This document shows positions 25,982 to 35,160 of a stretch of DNA of 64,000 nt, piece by piece. The position numbers and the translations under genes are program-made. The notes under the pieces are model-generated. The model saw only the letters and a list, made by a program, of their open reading frames with translations, was not told the DNA's origin and searched no databases. How positions within the stretch are numbered: position 1 is the stretch's first letter; each line of letters starts with the position of its first letter. The stretch comes from Bradyrhizobium sp. dw_411. Lineage in GTDB: Bacteria; Pseudomonadota; Alphaproteobacteria; Rhizobiales; Xanthobacteraceae. Location of the stretch: the NCBI RefSeq assembly GCF_018449695.1, contig NZ_JAAVUY010000010.1, positions 248,001 to 312,000 of the forward strand, read 5' to 3'.

Positions 25982-28213
25982 ATGAAGCGGTTCAAGATCT
26001 TACGAAGGTGGTTCGGGCGGAAGTTCGGCTATGCGAGGCTGATTTGCCTGGTGCTGCTGATTGGCATCGCGGCGCTGCGCATCGAGGATTTCGCTCCCAT
26101 CGAAGAGCTCCGCGTCAGAACCTTCGATTCCTTCCAGCGCATCGATCCGCGCGTGAAGACGGCAAGGCCGGTCGTCATTGTCGATATTGACGAAAAGAGC
26201 CTGGCTTCGAAACTGGGCCAGTGGCCGTGGCCGCGGACCCGGATGGCCGATCTCGTCACCCACCTGACTGCGCTCGGTGCCAAGGTCATCGCGTTCGACG
26301 TCGTCTTTTCGGAACCGGACCGTCTCAATCCCGATGTCGCCGCCGACACGTTTCGCGATCTCGACGAGGAAACCCGGGCCAAACTGCATGCGCTGCCGAG
26401 CAATGATCAAATTTTTGCTGATGCGATGCGACGCTCACGCGTGGTACTCGGTGAATCCGGGCTTCCCGAAATCGTCAAGCAACTCGACACGAAGCTTCCG
26501 GTGACGGGTCTGGCGATGCTGGGTGAAGACCCTCAACGCTTCATGTTCGATTTTACGGGCCTGCTGCGCAATACGCCGGTTCTCGAAGTAGCGGCGGCCG
26601 GGCGAGGGTTGTTTTCGATCAATCCCGAACGCGATGGCATTGTCCGGCGGGTGCCGATGATCATGGAGGCCCAGGGCACAACCATGCCGTCCCTGAGTTT
26701 CGAGATGTTGCGGGTCGTGACCGGCACCGACACGATTTTCATCAAGACCGATCAGGCAGGCATCCTGAGCATCGGCGTCAAGGGTTTTCAGGTTCCGACC
26801 GATCGTCGTGGCCAGCTTTGGGTTCATTTTGCGCGCAACGATCCGTCGATCTATGTTTCGGCGATCGACGTGATCGATGGGGTCGTTCCGGCCGAAAAGA
26901 TTCGCGGCAGGCTGGTGCTGATCGGGCCGTCCGCAGCAGGGCTTAACGACATCAAGACTACGCCGGTGTCGCGCGCCATGCCGGGCGTCGAGATCCATGC
27001 CCAGGTGCTGGAAGCCGCATTGACCAACTCGCTGCTGGCGCAACCGCCCTACGGTCCGCTGATGGAATTCGGTGCTGCGTTGTTGCTCGGCATCCTGGTG
27101 ATCGCGTTTGCGCCGCGGTTCGGACCAACCACGCTCGTCGTTGTCGGTGCGCTGTTTGCCACCGTGCTGGTCGGAACGTCCTGGTATTTTTACACACAAC
27201 ACCGGCTGCTGGTCGATTTCACCTATCCTTTGCTGTCGACCACGGCGATCTATCTCACTTTGATCTTCGCGGCCTTCGTCAGGGAGCAGGCGCAGCGGCG
27301 GCAAATTCGCTCGGCGTTCGGCCAGTATTTGTCGCCGGCGCTGGTCGAACAACTTGCGCAGTCACCGGAAAAGCTCGTGCTTGGCGGTGAAGAGCGCGAA
27401 ATGACCATCATGTTCTCGGATGTGCGGGGATTCACCAGCATCTCGGAATCCTACAAGCACGATCCGCAAGGCCTCACCGCGTTGATGAACCGGTTCCTGA
27501 CGCCTCTGACCAATGCGATCCTGGCGCGAAAGGGCACCATCGACAAATATATGGGCGACGCCATCATGGCGTTCTGGAATGCGCCGCTCGACGACAAGGA
27601 GCACCAGCTCAATGCCTGCGAAGCCGCGCTGGATATGCTGGAGCGGATCGACGTCCTCAACAAGGAGCGCGAGGCCGAGGCCGAGCACGGCGGACACATC
27701 TATATTCCGATCAATGTCGGGGTCGGCTTGAATACCGGGACCTGCGTCGTCGGCAATATGGGCTCGAATTTGCGGTTCGACTATTCCGTGCTGGGCGACA
27801 GCGTCAATCTGGCGTCGCGCCTGGAGGGGCAATCCAAGGCGTATGGATTTCCGATCATCGTCGGCTCCAAGACCGCGCTCGCGGTCAAGGACAAGTTCGC
27901 GATCCTCGAACTCGATTTCATCATGGTCAAGGGCAAGAAGGAGCCCGAGGTCATCTACGCCATCGCCGGCCGCGAGGACACCGCGCAATCCGGCCGCTTT
28001 CAGCGCCTGCGCAACCTGACCATCGAAATGCTGGCCTGCTATCGCAACCGTGACTGGGAAGGCGCGCTCGCGGCGATCGAACGCGGCCGAACCACCGATG
28101 AGGCGAACACGCTTGAATCGCTATACGATCTCTATGAAGAACGGTTGCACGCGTATCGCGAGAACCCGCCGCCGCCCGACTGGAACGGCGCTTTTGCGTT
28201 GTTGACGAAGTAG
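25982..28213 (+). CDS. CHASE2-domain class III adenylate cyclase
   Basis: A 743-aa membrane receptor cyclase. One N-terminal helix (about 19-34), a periplasmic CHASE2 sensor (35-345), three helices (about 361-433), then a class III cyclase domain (about 465-640). Catalytic residues are complete: metal Asp480 (MFSDVRGF) and Asp526 (KYMGDAIMAF); adenine-selecting Lys522 and Asp600 (RFDYSVLGD); transition-state Asn609 and Arg613 (VNLASRLEG). Lys/Asp at the base-selecting sites favours ATP, so the product should be cAMP. It lies 285 bases after the giant FecR-domain protein gene on the same strand, so it may sense envelope state and drive a Crp-type regulator. Confidence 0.93.
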   Translation: MKRFKILRRWFGRKFGYARLICLVLLIGIAALRIEDFAPIEELRVRTFDSFQRIDPRVKTARPVVIVDIDEKSLASKLGQWPWPRTRMADLVTHLTALGAKVIAFDVVFSEPDRLNPDVAADTFRDLDEETRAKLHALPSNDQIFADAMRRSRVVLGESGLPEIVKQLDTKLPVTGLAMLGEDPQRFMFDFTGLLRNTPVLEVAAAGRGLFSINPERDGIVRRVPMIMEAQGTTMPSLSFEMLRVVTGTDTIFIKTDQAGILSIGVKGFQVPTDRRGQLWVHFARNDPSIYVSAIDVIDGVVPAEKIRGRLVLIGPSAAGLNDIKTTPVSRAMPGVEIHAQVLEAALTNSLLAQPPYGPLMEFGAALLLGILVIAFAPRFGPTTLVVVGALFATVLVGTSWYFYTQHRLLVDFTYPLLSTTAIYLTLIFAAFVREQAQRRQIRSAFGQYLSPALVEQLAQSPEKLVLGGEEREMTIMFSDVRGFTSISESYKHDPQGLTALMNRFLTPLTNAILARKGTIDKYMGDAIMAFWNAPLDDKEHQLNACEAALDMLERIDVLNKEREAEAEHGGHIYIPINVGVGLNTGTCVVGNMGSNLRFDYSVLGDSVNLASRLEGQSKAYGFPIIVGSKTALAVKDKFAILELDFIMVKGKKEPEVIYAIAGREDTAQSGRFQRLRNLTIEMLACYRNRDWEGALAAIERGRTTDEANTLESLYDLYEERLHAYRENPPPPDWNGAFALLTK

Positions 28214-28226
28214 CGCGGCGATGTGG

Positions 28227-28319
28227 TCCGTAGGGTGGGCAAAGGCGCCTTTGCGCCGTGCCCACCATTTCCTCGCCGGATTGTTGTGGTGGGCACGCTT
28301 CGCTTTGCCCACCCTACGG
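28227..28319. repeat. REP-like inverted repeat R2 between convergent genes
   Basis: Arms ccgtagggtgggcaaa (28227-28242) and its exact reverse complement (28304-28319) enclose a second inverted pair, gtgcccacca / tggtgggcac. It fills the gap between the cyclase and a convergent binding-protein gene and may stop transcription from both sides. Confidence 0.85.
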
Positions 28320-28332
28320 ATATTTCAAAAAC

Positions 28333-29937
28333 CTACTCCACCCCGATCGTGGTCAGGTCTTGAAACCAGTGCTGCGCCTGCACGAATTTCTTGATCCGGG
28401 GCGAGAGCGCATGCGGATTGGTGTCGTGCACCACCCACACCAGTGCGGCGTCATCGACGATCAAGGCATGCGCCTGCGCGATCAGGTCATCCTGTTTGGC
28501 GGTGTCGAAAGTCTGCTTAGCCTCATTGATCAGCGCATCGACCTTCGGGTTCTTGTAGCCGCCCCAGTTCACGCCGGTCGGCGCAATCTGGTCGGAGGCA
28601 AAGAAGCGAACGATCGCGTAAAGCGGGTCTGAGGTGACATAGGCAATGTTGTTGGCGGTGATGCCGGCATTCATTTCGTCGGCCGCGCCCTTGCGCCAAT
28701 GCGTATAGAGCGTCTCGAGTTCGACCACCTTGAAGTCGATATCGATGCCGATTTCCTTGAAACTCTGCTGCAGGAATTCATTCATCGGCAGCGACAGCAT
28801 CTGCCCGGTGCCGCCCTGCGCAATGATGAAGGTCGTCTTCAGCGGCTTGTCCTTGGAATAGCCGGCTTCCTCGACCAGTTTCTTGGCGGCAGCCAGATCG
28901 TATTTGATGTCGAAGCTGGGTTTGCCGAACCAGGGGCTTGAGGGATCGACTTGACCTTTGGCGGGCTTGGCCAGTCCGTTCATCAATCCGACCACGCCTT
29001 CGCGATCGATCGCGAGATTGAGCGCCTTGCGCAGCCGCACATCGGTCCAGGGCGAACCGGGCAATACGCTGAGATGATAATTCCAGACATGCGGTGTGAT
29101 GTTGTCGACGATCCGCATCCCCGCCGATTTGAGTTGCGGCACCGCATCGGGCGCCGGCGTTTCGATCAGATCGACCTGCCCGGCGAGCAGCGCGTTGGTG
29201 CGGGTCAGCGCCTCCGGCATCGGAATCAGGATCAGCTTATCGACCTTCGCCAGCCGCTTCTTGTCCCAGTAGTTTTCGTTCTTGGTCAATTCGGCGAGTT
29301 CGCGCGGCACCAGCTTGGTCAGCTTGAAGGGGCCGGTGCCGGAAGGCTGGCTTGCGAATTTATCCCAGTCCTTGCCGAGCTTCTCATATTGCGCGGGGCT
29401 GGAGACCAGGAACCAGAGCATCTGGTAGGGAAAGAACGAGTCGACATTCTTGGTGGTGATCTCGACGGTGGAGTCGTCGATCTTGGCGTAGCTCGCCACC
29501 GAGGGCAGGCGGGTCTTCACTTGCGCGCTTTGGCGCTTGTCGAATTGCGGCGCCTTGTCGTTGAGAACCTTGTCGAGATTCCAGATCACCGCATCGGCGT
29601 CGAATTCGCTGCCATCGTGAAATTTAACGCCCTTGCGCAGCGTAAATCGCCACTTGGTCTTGTCCTTGTCATCGACCTTCCATTCGGTCGCGAGGCCGGG
29701 CACCAGTTTGCCCGGCCGATCCGCCACGTCCATCTCCCAGGCGACCAGCGGATCGTAGATCGTGTAGGCGCTGAACTGATAGGCGCCGGCGCCGCGATCC
29801 GGCTGGCCGGTCGTCAGCGGAATGTCCGCCATCGAAATCCCGTATCGCACCACGGTTTCGGCCTGCGCGGAACCCGCACACAGGCTGATGCCGATGGCGA
29901 GGGCCAAGGCTGGAAAGATCGAATTTCGGCGGCGCAT
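28333..29937 (-). CDS. Peptide/nickel-type (family 5) ABC solute-binding protein
   Basis: A 534-aa periplasmic binding protein with a signal peptide (MRRRNSIFPALALAIG to AQAE). The family-5 pattern is visible: a lobe-I segment WRFTLRKGVKFHDGSEFDADAVIWNLDKV, and ALNLAIDREGVVGLMNGLAKPAKG in the second half. It is divergent from a paralogous binding protein at 30152, with which it shares the N-terminal pattern ETVVRYGISMADIPLT. No permease gene follows it, so it may use the permeases encoded at 32035-33894. Ligand likely a peptide-like or amide-containing solute. Confidence 0.9.
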   Translation of the reverse strand: MRRRNSIFPALALAIGISLCAGSAQAETVVRYGISMADIPLTTGQPDRGAGAYQFSAYTIYDPLVAWEMDVADRPGKLVPGLATEWKVDDKDKTKWRFTLRKGVKFHDGSEFDADAVIWNLDKVLNDKAPQFDKRQSAQVKTRLPSVASYAKIDDSTVEITTKNVDSFFPYQMLWFLVSSPAQYEKLGKDWDKFASQPSGTGPFKLTKLVPRELAELTKNENYWDKKRLAKVDKLILIPMPEALTRTNALLAGQVDLIETPAPDAVPQLKSAGMRIVDNITPHVWNYHLSVLPGSPWTDVRLRKALNLAIDREGVVGLMNGLAKPAKGQVDPSSPWFGKPSFDIKYDLAAAKKLVEEAGYSKDKPLKTTFIIAQGGTGQMLSLPMNEFLQQSFKEIGIDIDFKVVELETLYTHWRKGAADEMNAGITANNIAYVTSDPLYAIVRFFASDQIAPTGVNWGGYKNPKVDALINEAKQTFDTAKQDDLIAQAHALIVDDAALVWVVHDTNPHALSPRIKKFVQAQHWFQDLTTIGVE

Positions 29938-30151
29938 GAACTAGACTCCATTGGACTGATCGGGGCGTGACTTTCAGGTCCAATGTTGCAAGGTTGGTGC
30001 CAGATTAGGCATTTGCATCTTTTTGTTCGGCAGCCTGACAAAGAGTTGTAATGGCAATCACAATCAGGCGAACAGTTGGGGTCATTGGCACAGCCGTTGC
30101 ATGGTTTTGCATAAGAAATAGTCATCGAGAGCCGAGAAGGGATTAGTTGCA

Positions 30152-31813
30152 ATGCGTGCCCAACATCCAGGAAAGAGCCGCACGGCGGCAGCGGTGCTGG
30201 CCGCGGCCGTCATGGTCATTTTGCCGCAGGCTGCCGGCGCCGAAACGGTGCTGCGCATCGGCATGACGGCGGCTGATATTCCGCGCACGCTGGGCCAGCC
30301 CGATCAGGGTTTTGAGGGCAATCGCTTCACCGGCCTCACCATGTATGACGCTTTGACGATGTGGGACCTTTCCTCCGCCGACAAGGCGAGTGTGATGATT
30401 CCGGGGCTCGCGACCGAATGGGCGGTCGATGCGACCGACAAGAACAAGTGGACATTCAAGCTTCGTCCCGGTGTCACATTCCACGATGGCTCACCGTTCA
30501 ATGCCGACGCCGTGGTCTGGAATGTCGACAAGGTTCTCAAGCAGGACGCGGTGCAGTTCGATCCGAGTCAGGTCGGCGTTACGGCGTCACGCATGCCGAC
30601 GCTGGTCTCGGCCCGCAAGATCGACGACATGACGGTGGAATTGGTCACCAAGGAGCCGGACAGCTTCCTGCCGATCAATCTCACCAATCTGTTCATGGCA
30701 AGCCCTGCGAAATGGCAGAAGCTGTTCGACGCGGCCGCAGGCGCCGACGCCAAGGCGAAATCGCAGGCCGCCTGGACCGCGTTCGCCAAGGACGCTTCGG
30801 GCACGGGTCCGTGGAAAATGTCGAGCTTCACGCCGCGTGAGCGGCTCGAACTCGTGAAGAACGCAAACTATTGGGACAAGGCACGCATCCCCAAAGTCGA
30901 CAAGATGCTGCTGCTGCCGATGCCCGAAGCGAATGCGCGTACCGCGGCCTTGCTCTCCGGCCAGGTCGATTGGGTCGAAGCGCCGGCGCCGGATGCGGTC
31001 GCCGAAATCAAGCAGCGCGGTTTCATTATCCAGACCAATGAAGAACCGCATGTCTGGCCGTGGCAGTTCTCGCGCATCGAAGGCTCGCCCTGGAACGACA
31101 TTCGGGTTCGCAAGGCGGCCAATCTCTGCATCGATCGCGAAGGCCTCAAGGACGGCCTGCTCGCGGGCCTGATGGTGCCGGCCACCGGCACCTTCGAGCC
31201 GGGTCATCCCTGGCGCGGCAAGCCGACCTTCGAGATCAAGTATGACAAGCCTGCGGCACAGAAGCTGATGCAGGAAGCCGGATTTGGTCCGAACAAGAAA
31301 CTGACGGTCAAGATCCAGACCTCGGCCTCGGGCTCCGGCCAGATGCTGCCGCTGCCGATGAATGAATATCTGCAGCAGGCACTGGCGGAATGCTATTTCG
31401 ACGTCCAGCTCGACGTCATCGAATGGAATACGCTGTTTACCAATTGGCGCCGCGGCGCCAAGGATCCCACAGCCAATGGCGCCAATGCCACCAACGTCAC
31501 CTACGCGGCGATGGATCCGTTCTTCGCGATGGTGCGCTTCCTGCAATCCTCGATGGCGCCGCCGGTGTCGAACAATTGGGGCTTTATCAACAATCCCAAG
31601 TTCGACGAGTTGGTAACCAAGGCGCGGCAGACCTTCGATCCGGCCGCGCGCGATGCCGCGCTGGCTGAACTGCATGCAGCTTCCGTCGACGACGCGGCGT
31701 TTCTCTATGTCGCGCACGACGTCGGGCCGCGCGCGATGAGCCCGAAGATCAAGGGGTTTGTGCAGCCAAAGAGCTGGTTCGTGGACTTCTCGCCGGTTTC
31801 CATGACGCCGTGA
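30152..31813 (+). CDS. Peptide/nickel-type (family 5) ABC solute-binding protein, importer operon head
   Basis: A 553-aa periplasmic binding protein; the signal peptide ends near AAGAETVLRIG. It carries the family-5 segments WTFKLRPGVTFHDGSPFNADAVVWNVDKV and AANLCIDREGLKDGLLAGLMVPATG. It is the first gene of an importer operon with permeases at 32035 and 33007, ATPases at 33899 and 36566, and an amidase in between. It is paralogous to the divergent protein at 28333-29937; promoters for both must lie in 29938-30151. A palindromic repeat separates it from the first permease gene, which may raise the level of binding protein over membrane parts. Confidence 0.92.
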   Translation: MRAQHPGKSRTAAAVLAAAVMVILPQAAGAETVLRIGMTAADIPRTLGQPDQGFEGNRFTGLTMYDALTMWDLSSADKASVMIPGLATEWAVDATDKNKWTFKLRPGVTFHDGSPFNADAVVWNVDKVLKQDAVQFDPSQVGVTASRMPTLVSARKIDDMTVELVTKEPDSFLPINLTNLFMASPAKWQKLFDAAAGADAKAKSQAAWTAFAKDASGTGPWKMSSFTPRERLELVKNANYWDKARIPKVDKMLLLPMPEANARTAALLSGQVDWVEAPAPDAVAEIKQRGFIIQTNEEPHVWPWQFSRIEGSPWNDIRVRKAANLCIDREGLKDGLLAGLMVPATGTFEPGHPWRGKPTFEIKYDKPAAQKLMQEAGFGPNKKLTVKIQTSASGSGQMLPLPMNEYLQQALAECYFDVQLDVIEWNTLFTNWRRGAKDPTANGANATNVTYAAMDPFFAMVRFLQSSMAPPVSNNWGFINNPKFDELVTKARQTFDPAARDAALAELHAASVDDAAFLYVAHDVGPRAMSPKIKGFVQPKSWFVDFSPVSMTP

Positions 31814-31831
31814 TTGCGTAACGAGACTCTT

Positions 31832-32003
31832 CCCCCTCTCCCCTTGTGGGAGAGGCATAGGCGGCCTTCGGCCGCCGTTCTTAGAAAGACGCCGATGCAA
31901 AGCATCGGCTATGGCGAAGCGAAGACGGGTGAGGGGTTTTCTCCGCGGAGAGAGACCCCTCATCCGGCGCTTCGCGCCACCTTCTCCCACAAGGGGAGAA
32001 GGG
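31832..32003. repeat. REP-like repeat R3, copy a, between binding-protein and permease genes
   Basis: Outer arms cccctctccccttgtgggag and a near reverse complement ending tctcccacaaggggagaagg bracket about 120 bases with further small palindromes (gcggccttcggccgc, gatgcaaagcatc). A related element lies at 61081-61230. It is inside an operon. Confidence 0.9.
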
Positions 32004-32034
32004 AAGAAAAGAGCAGCAACGAGAAGGTCATTCT

Positions 32035-32988
32035 GTGTTCGTCTATATCCTCAGACGCATCGTCTATGTGATCCCGATCGTCGTCAGCGTCGCGCTGGTG
32101 TGCTTTCTGCTGGTGCACATCACGCCCGGCGATCCCCTGGTTGCGATCCTGCCGGCCGACGCGTCGCAGGAGCTCGCCAATCAATTGCGCATCGCCTACG
32201 GCTTCGATCGCCCGCTGCCGGTCCAGTTCGGACTCTGGCTGTGGAAGGCGGTCAATGGCGATCTCGGTCATTCCATCGCGACCGGCCGCCCGGTGCTGGC
32301 GGAAGTGATGCGCGCGGTCGGCAATACCGTGACACTGGCGATCGCCGCCGCGTTGATCGGATTTACGCTGGGATTGTTCTTCGGTCTGATCGCCGGCTAT
32401 TTCCGCGATACCTGGATCGACAAGGTCGCAACCTCGATTGCGATCGCCGGCGTCTCGGTGCCGCATTACTGGCTCGGGATGGTGCTGGTGATCATCTTCT
32501 CGGTGCAACTCAACTGGCTGCCTGCGGTCGGCGCCGGTCCCGGCGGCTCCGGCGCCTGGGGATGGGACTGGGAACATATCCGTTATCTGATCCTGCCCGC
32601 GGTCACCACGTCGGTGATTCCGATGGGCATCGTCACCCGTACGGTGCGGGCGCTGACCGGCGATATCCTCAGCCAGGATTTCGTCGAGGCCTTGCGCGCC
32701 AAGGGCCTGCGCGAAACCCATGTGTTTCGTCACGTCATCAAGAACGCCGCACCGACCGCGATGGCGGTGATGGGCCTGCAATTGGGATACATGCTCGGCG
32801 GTTCGATTCTGATCGAGACAGTGTTCTCGTGGCCGGGCTCGGGGCTGCTGCTGAATTCGGCGATCTTCCAGCGCGATCTGCCGTTGCTGCAGGGTACGAT
32901 CCTGGTGCTGGCGCTGTTCTTTGTGTTTCTCAATCTCTTGGTCGATATCGCGCAAGCCTCGATCGATCCGCGAATCAAGCGGAGCTGA
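32035..32988 (+). CDS. ABC importer permease, DppB/OppB type
   Basis: A 317-aa permease starting at GTG (GAGAAGG lies eight bases before it). MFVYILRRIVYVIPIVVSV forms helix 1, then CFLLVHITPGDPL, the standard DppB N-terminus. The EAA loop is seen near DFVEALRAKGLRETHVFRHVIKN. C-terminal helices follow. It forms the importer channel with the DppC-type permease, 18 bases downstream. Same operon as the binding protein upstream. Confidence 0.93.
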   Translation: MFVYILRRIVYVIPIVVSVALVCFLLVHITPGDPLVAILPADASQELANQLRIAYGFDRPLPVQFGLWLWKAVNGDLGHSIATGRPVLAEVMRAVGNTVTLAIAAALIGFTLGLFFGLIAGYFRDTWIDKVATSIAIAGVSVPHYWLGMVLVIIFSVQLNWLPAVGAGPGGSGAWGWDWEHIRYLILPAVTTSVIPMGIVTRTVRALTGDILSQDFVEALRAKGLRETHVFRHVIKNAAPTAMAVMGLQLGYMLGGSILIETVFSWPGSGLLLNSAIFQRDLPLLQGTILVLALFFVFLNLLVDIAQASIDPRIKRS

Positions 32989-33006
32989 AGCAATGAGATT
33001 CTTCCG

Positions 33007-33894
33007 ATGAGCGCGATCACAGACACGGCCCTCCAGGCAGCGCCCGCCACTAAGGCGCGCGGCTACTGGGCGACGGTCGGGCGGCGGATCATGCGCGACA
33101 AGGTCAGTATGGTCTGCGCGTTCATCTTGCTCGCGATTTTTCTCTCCGCGATCTGTGCGCCGTGGCTGGGGCTCGCCGACCCCTATCAGGGGTCGATGAT
33201 CCGCCGCCTGCGCCATATTGGCACGCCGAATTATCCGCTCGGCACCGACGAACTCGGCCGCGACATGCTGGCGCGGCTGGTTTATGGCGGACGCCTGTCG
33301 CTGATTGTCGGCATTCTGCCCGTCATCCTCGCGTTCGTGATCGGCACGTCTCTGGGCCTTATCGCCGGCTATGTCGGCGGCAAGATCAACACCGCGATCA
33401 TGCGAACGGTCGACGTGTTCTATGCATTCCCCTCGGTGTTGCTGGCAATCGCGATTTCGGGCGCGCTCGGCGCCGGCATCGTCAATTCCATCGTTTCGCT
33501 CACCATCGTATTCGTGCCGCAAATCACCCGGGTCGCGGAAAGCGTCACCACCGGCGTGCGCAACATGGATTTCGTGGAGGCGGCGCGGGCGTCCGGCGCC
33601 GGGGCTTTCACCATCATGCGCGTGCACATGCTCGGCAATGTGCTGGGGTCGATTTTCGTCTACGCCACCGGGTTGATTTCGGTGTCGATGATCCTGGCTG
33701 CAGGACTTTCGTTTCTTGGCTTGGGTACGAAACCGCCGGAGCCGGAATGGGGCCTGATGCTCAACACGCTGCGTACCGCGATCTACGTCAATCCATGGGT
33801 GGCGGCTTTGCCGGGCGCGATGATCTTTGCGGTGTCGATCTGTTTCAATCTGCTCAGCGACGGTATGCGCAGCGCCATGGACATCCGGAATTGA
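33007..33894 (+). CDS. ABC importer permease, DppC/OppC type
   Basis: A 295-aa permease. An N-terminal cytoplasmic stretch and helix (35-60) lead into YPLGTDELGRDMLARLVYGGR, the DppC signature, followed by five helices. The EAA loop lies at NMDFVEAARASGAGAFTIMRVHML. Two bases of the stop region separate it from the following ATPase start (33899). It pairs with the gene upstream. Confidence 0.93.
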   Translation: MSAITDTALQAAPATKARGYWATVGRRIMRDKVSMVCAFILLAIFLSAICAPWLGLADPYQGSMIRRLRHIGTPNYPLGTDELGRDMLARLVYGGRLSLIVGILPVILAFVIGTSLGLIAGYVGGKINTAIMRTVDVFYAFPSVLLAIAISGALGAGIVNSIVSLTIVFVPQITRVAESVTTGVRNMDFVEAARASGAGAFTIMRVHMLGNVLGSIFVYATGLISVSMILAAGLSFLGLGTKPPEPEWGLMLNTLRTAIYVNPWVAALPGAMIFAVSICFNLLSDGMRSAMDIRN

Positions 33895-33898
33895 TGCG

Positions 33899-34966
33899 AT
33901 GAGCGAAGTCACTCCCATGGCCGATATGCTGGCGCCGATCGAGGATCGCGGGGGCGCCGCGCAGCCATTGCTTCAAGTCAATGGACTGACAAAACACTTC
34001 CCGGTGCGAGGCGACCTGTTCAGCCCGCGCAAGACGGTGCGCGCGGTCGACGACGTATCTTTTTCCATCGCCAAGGGCGAAACCGTCGGGATCGTCGGCG
34101 AATCCGGCTGCGGCAAGTCGACCACCGCGCGGCTGTTGATGCATCTGATGCCGCGCGATGCCGGAGATATCATCTATGACGGCATGCAGGTCGGCCGCGC
34201 GCTGTCGCTGCGCGAGCTTCGCCGTGGCATGCAGATGGTGTTTCAGGACAGCTACGCCTCGCTCAATCCGCGCCTGACGATCGAGGAATCGATCGCCTTC
34301 GGCCCGAAGGTTCACGGCATGGCCGATACGGCCGCGCGTGCGCTGGCGCGCGAGCTGCTCGGCAAGGTCGGCTTGCGGCCGGAAAACTTTGCCAATCGCT
34401 ATCCACACGAGATTTCCGGCGGGCAACGCCAGCGCGTCAATATCGCGCGCGCGCTGGCGCTGTCGCCGCGTCTGGTGATCCTTGATGAGGCCGTTTCGGC
34501 GCTGGACAAGTCGGTCGAGGCGCAGGTCCTCAATCTGCTGGTCGACCTCAAGCGCGAATTCGGACTGACATATCTCTTCATCAGCCACGATCTCAATGTC
34601 GTGCGTTATATCTCCGACCGCGTGCTGGTGATGTATCTCGGCGAAGTGGTCGAGCTTGGCCCGGTGGATCTGGTGTGGGACGCACCAGCACATCCCTATA
34701 CGCGGGCGCTATTGGCGGCGATGCCGTCTTCCGATCCGGATCATCGCACCGAAACGCCGCCGATTTCCGGCGATCCGCCCAATCCGATCGATCCTCCCTC
34801 GGGGTGCAGATTTCACACCCGTTGTCCTTTCGCGGAGCCGCTCTGCGCAAACGCCACACCAAAACTCAGCGCGGTCGATACAATGGGTCACGAAGCCGCG
34901 TGCTACATGGCCATACCCGGCTCGGGCCATAGCCGCGCGCTGTCAAAGGGAGCAAACATCACATGA
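33899..34966 (+). CDS. ABC importer ATP-binding protein, DppF/OppF type
   Basis: A 355-aa ATPase. Walker A GESGCGKS at 67-74, signature ISGGQRQRVNIARAL, Walker B LVILDEAVSALDKS, switch His in ISHDLNVV. The C-terminus carries the oligopeptide-transporter extension with Cys residues (GCRFHTRCPF and PLCAN), which in some homologues holds an iron-sulfur cluster. The ATG at 33899 was chosen because the frame upstream runs in another phase through the permease gene. The stop overlaps the start of the small AtzG-like gene (ATGA). Confidence 0.92.
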   Translation: MSEVTPMADMLAPIEDRGGAAQPLLQVNGLTKHFPVRGDLFSPRKTVRAVDDVSFSIAKGETVGIVGESGCGKSTTARLLMHLMPRDAGDIIYDGMQVGRALSLRELRRGMQMVFQDSYASLNPRLTIEESIAFGPKVHGMADTAARALARELLGKVGLRPENFANRYPHEISGGQRQRVNIARALALSPRLVILDEAVSALDKSVEAQVLNLLVDLKREFGLTYLFISHDLNVVRYISDRVLVMYLGEVVELGPVDLVWDAPAHPYTRALLAAMPSSDPDHRTETPPISGDPPNPIDPPSGCRFHTRCPFAEPLCANATPKLSAVDTMGHEAACYMAIPGSGHSRALSKGANIT

Positions 34967-35160
34967 CAAGACCAGCACCAAAGGAAATAAGCGCCATTGC
35001 GGCCGTCGCGGGCCTTCCCGTCAGCGCCGAGGTCGCCACCCGCATCGCCAACTCCATCGGACCAGCGTTCGAAGGCTTTGCCGCCGTTGCCGGCACGCTG
35101 CCGTTCGATCTGGAACCGGCGACGTTCGTCGTCGTGCAAGCCGGGAAGGTTTCGAAATGA
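34963..35160 (+). CDS. Small AtzG-like (DUF4089) amidase partner protein
   Basis: A 65-aa helical protein: a first helix with LPVSAEVATRIANSIGPAFE, then a PFDLEPATFVV ending. The pattern (small helical hairpin, Leu-Pro turn, final ...EPA.FV.) fits the AtzG/DUF4089 family, which in known cases binds the amidase AtzE much as GatC binds GatA and is needed for its stability. Both ends overlap neighbours (ATGA at each side), and the next gene is an AtzE/GatA-like amidase, which strongly supports the call. Sequence alone is too short for certainty. Confidence 0.65.
   Translation: MTRPAPKEISAIAAVAGLPVSAEVATRIANSIGPAFEGFAAVAGTLPFDLEPATFVVVQAGKVSK

Noticed and set aside
25713..25985. 90-codon plus-strand frame between the giant gene and the cyclase
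   Set aside because: Arg/Pro-rich shadow-type composition and overlap with the cyclase start; no evidence of a product.
31960..33918. A 652-codon minus-strand open frame
   Set aside because: Antisense to two clear permease genes; very rich in His/Arg/Asp/Gln with no family pattern.
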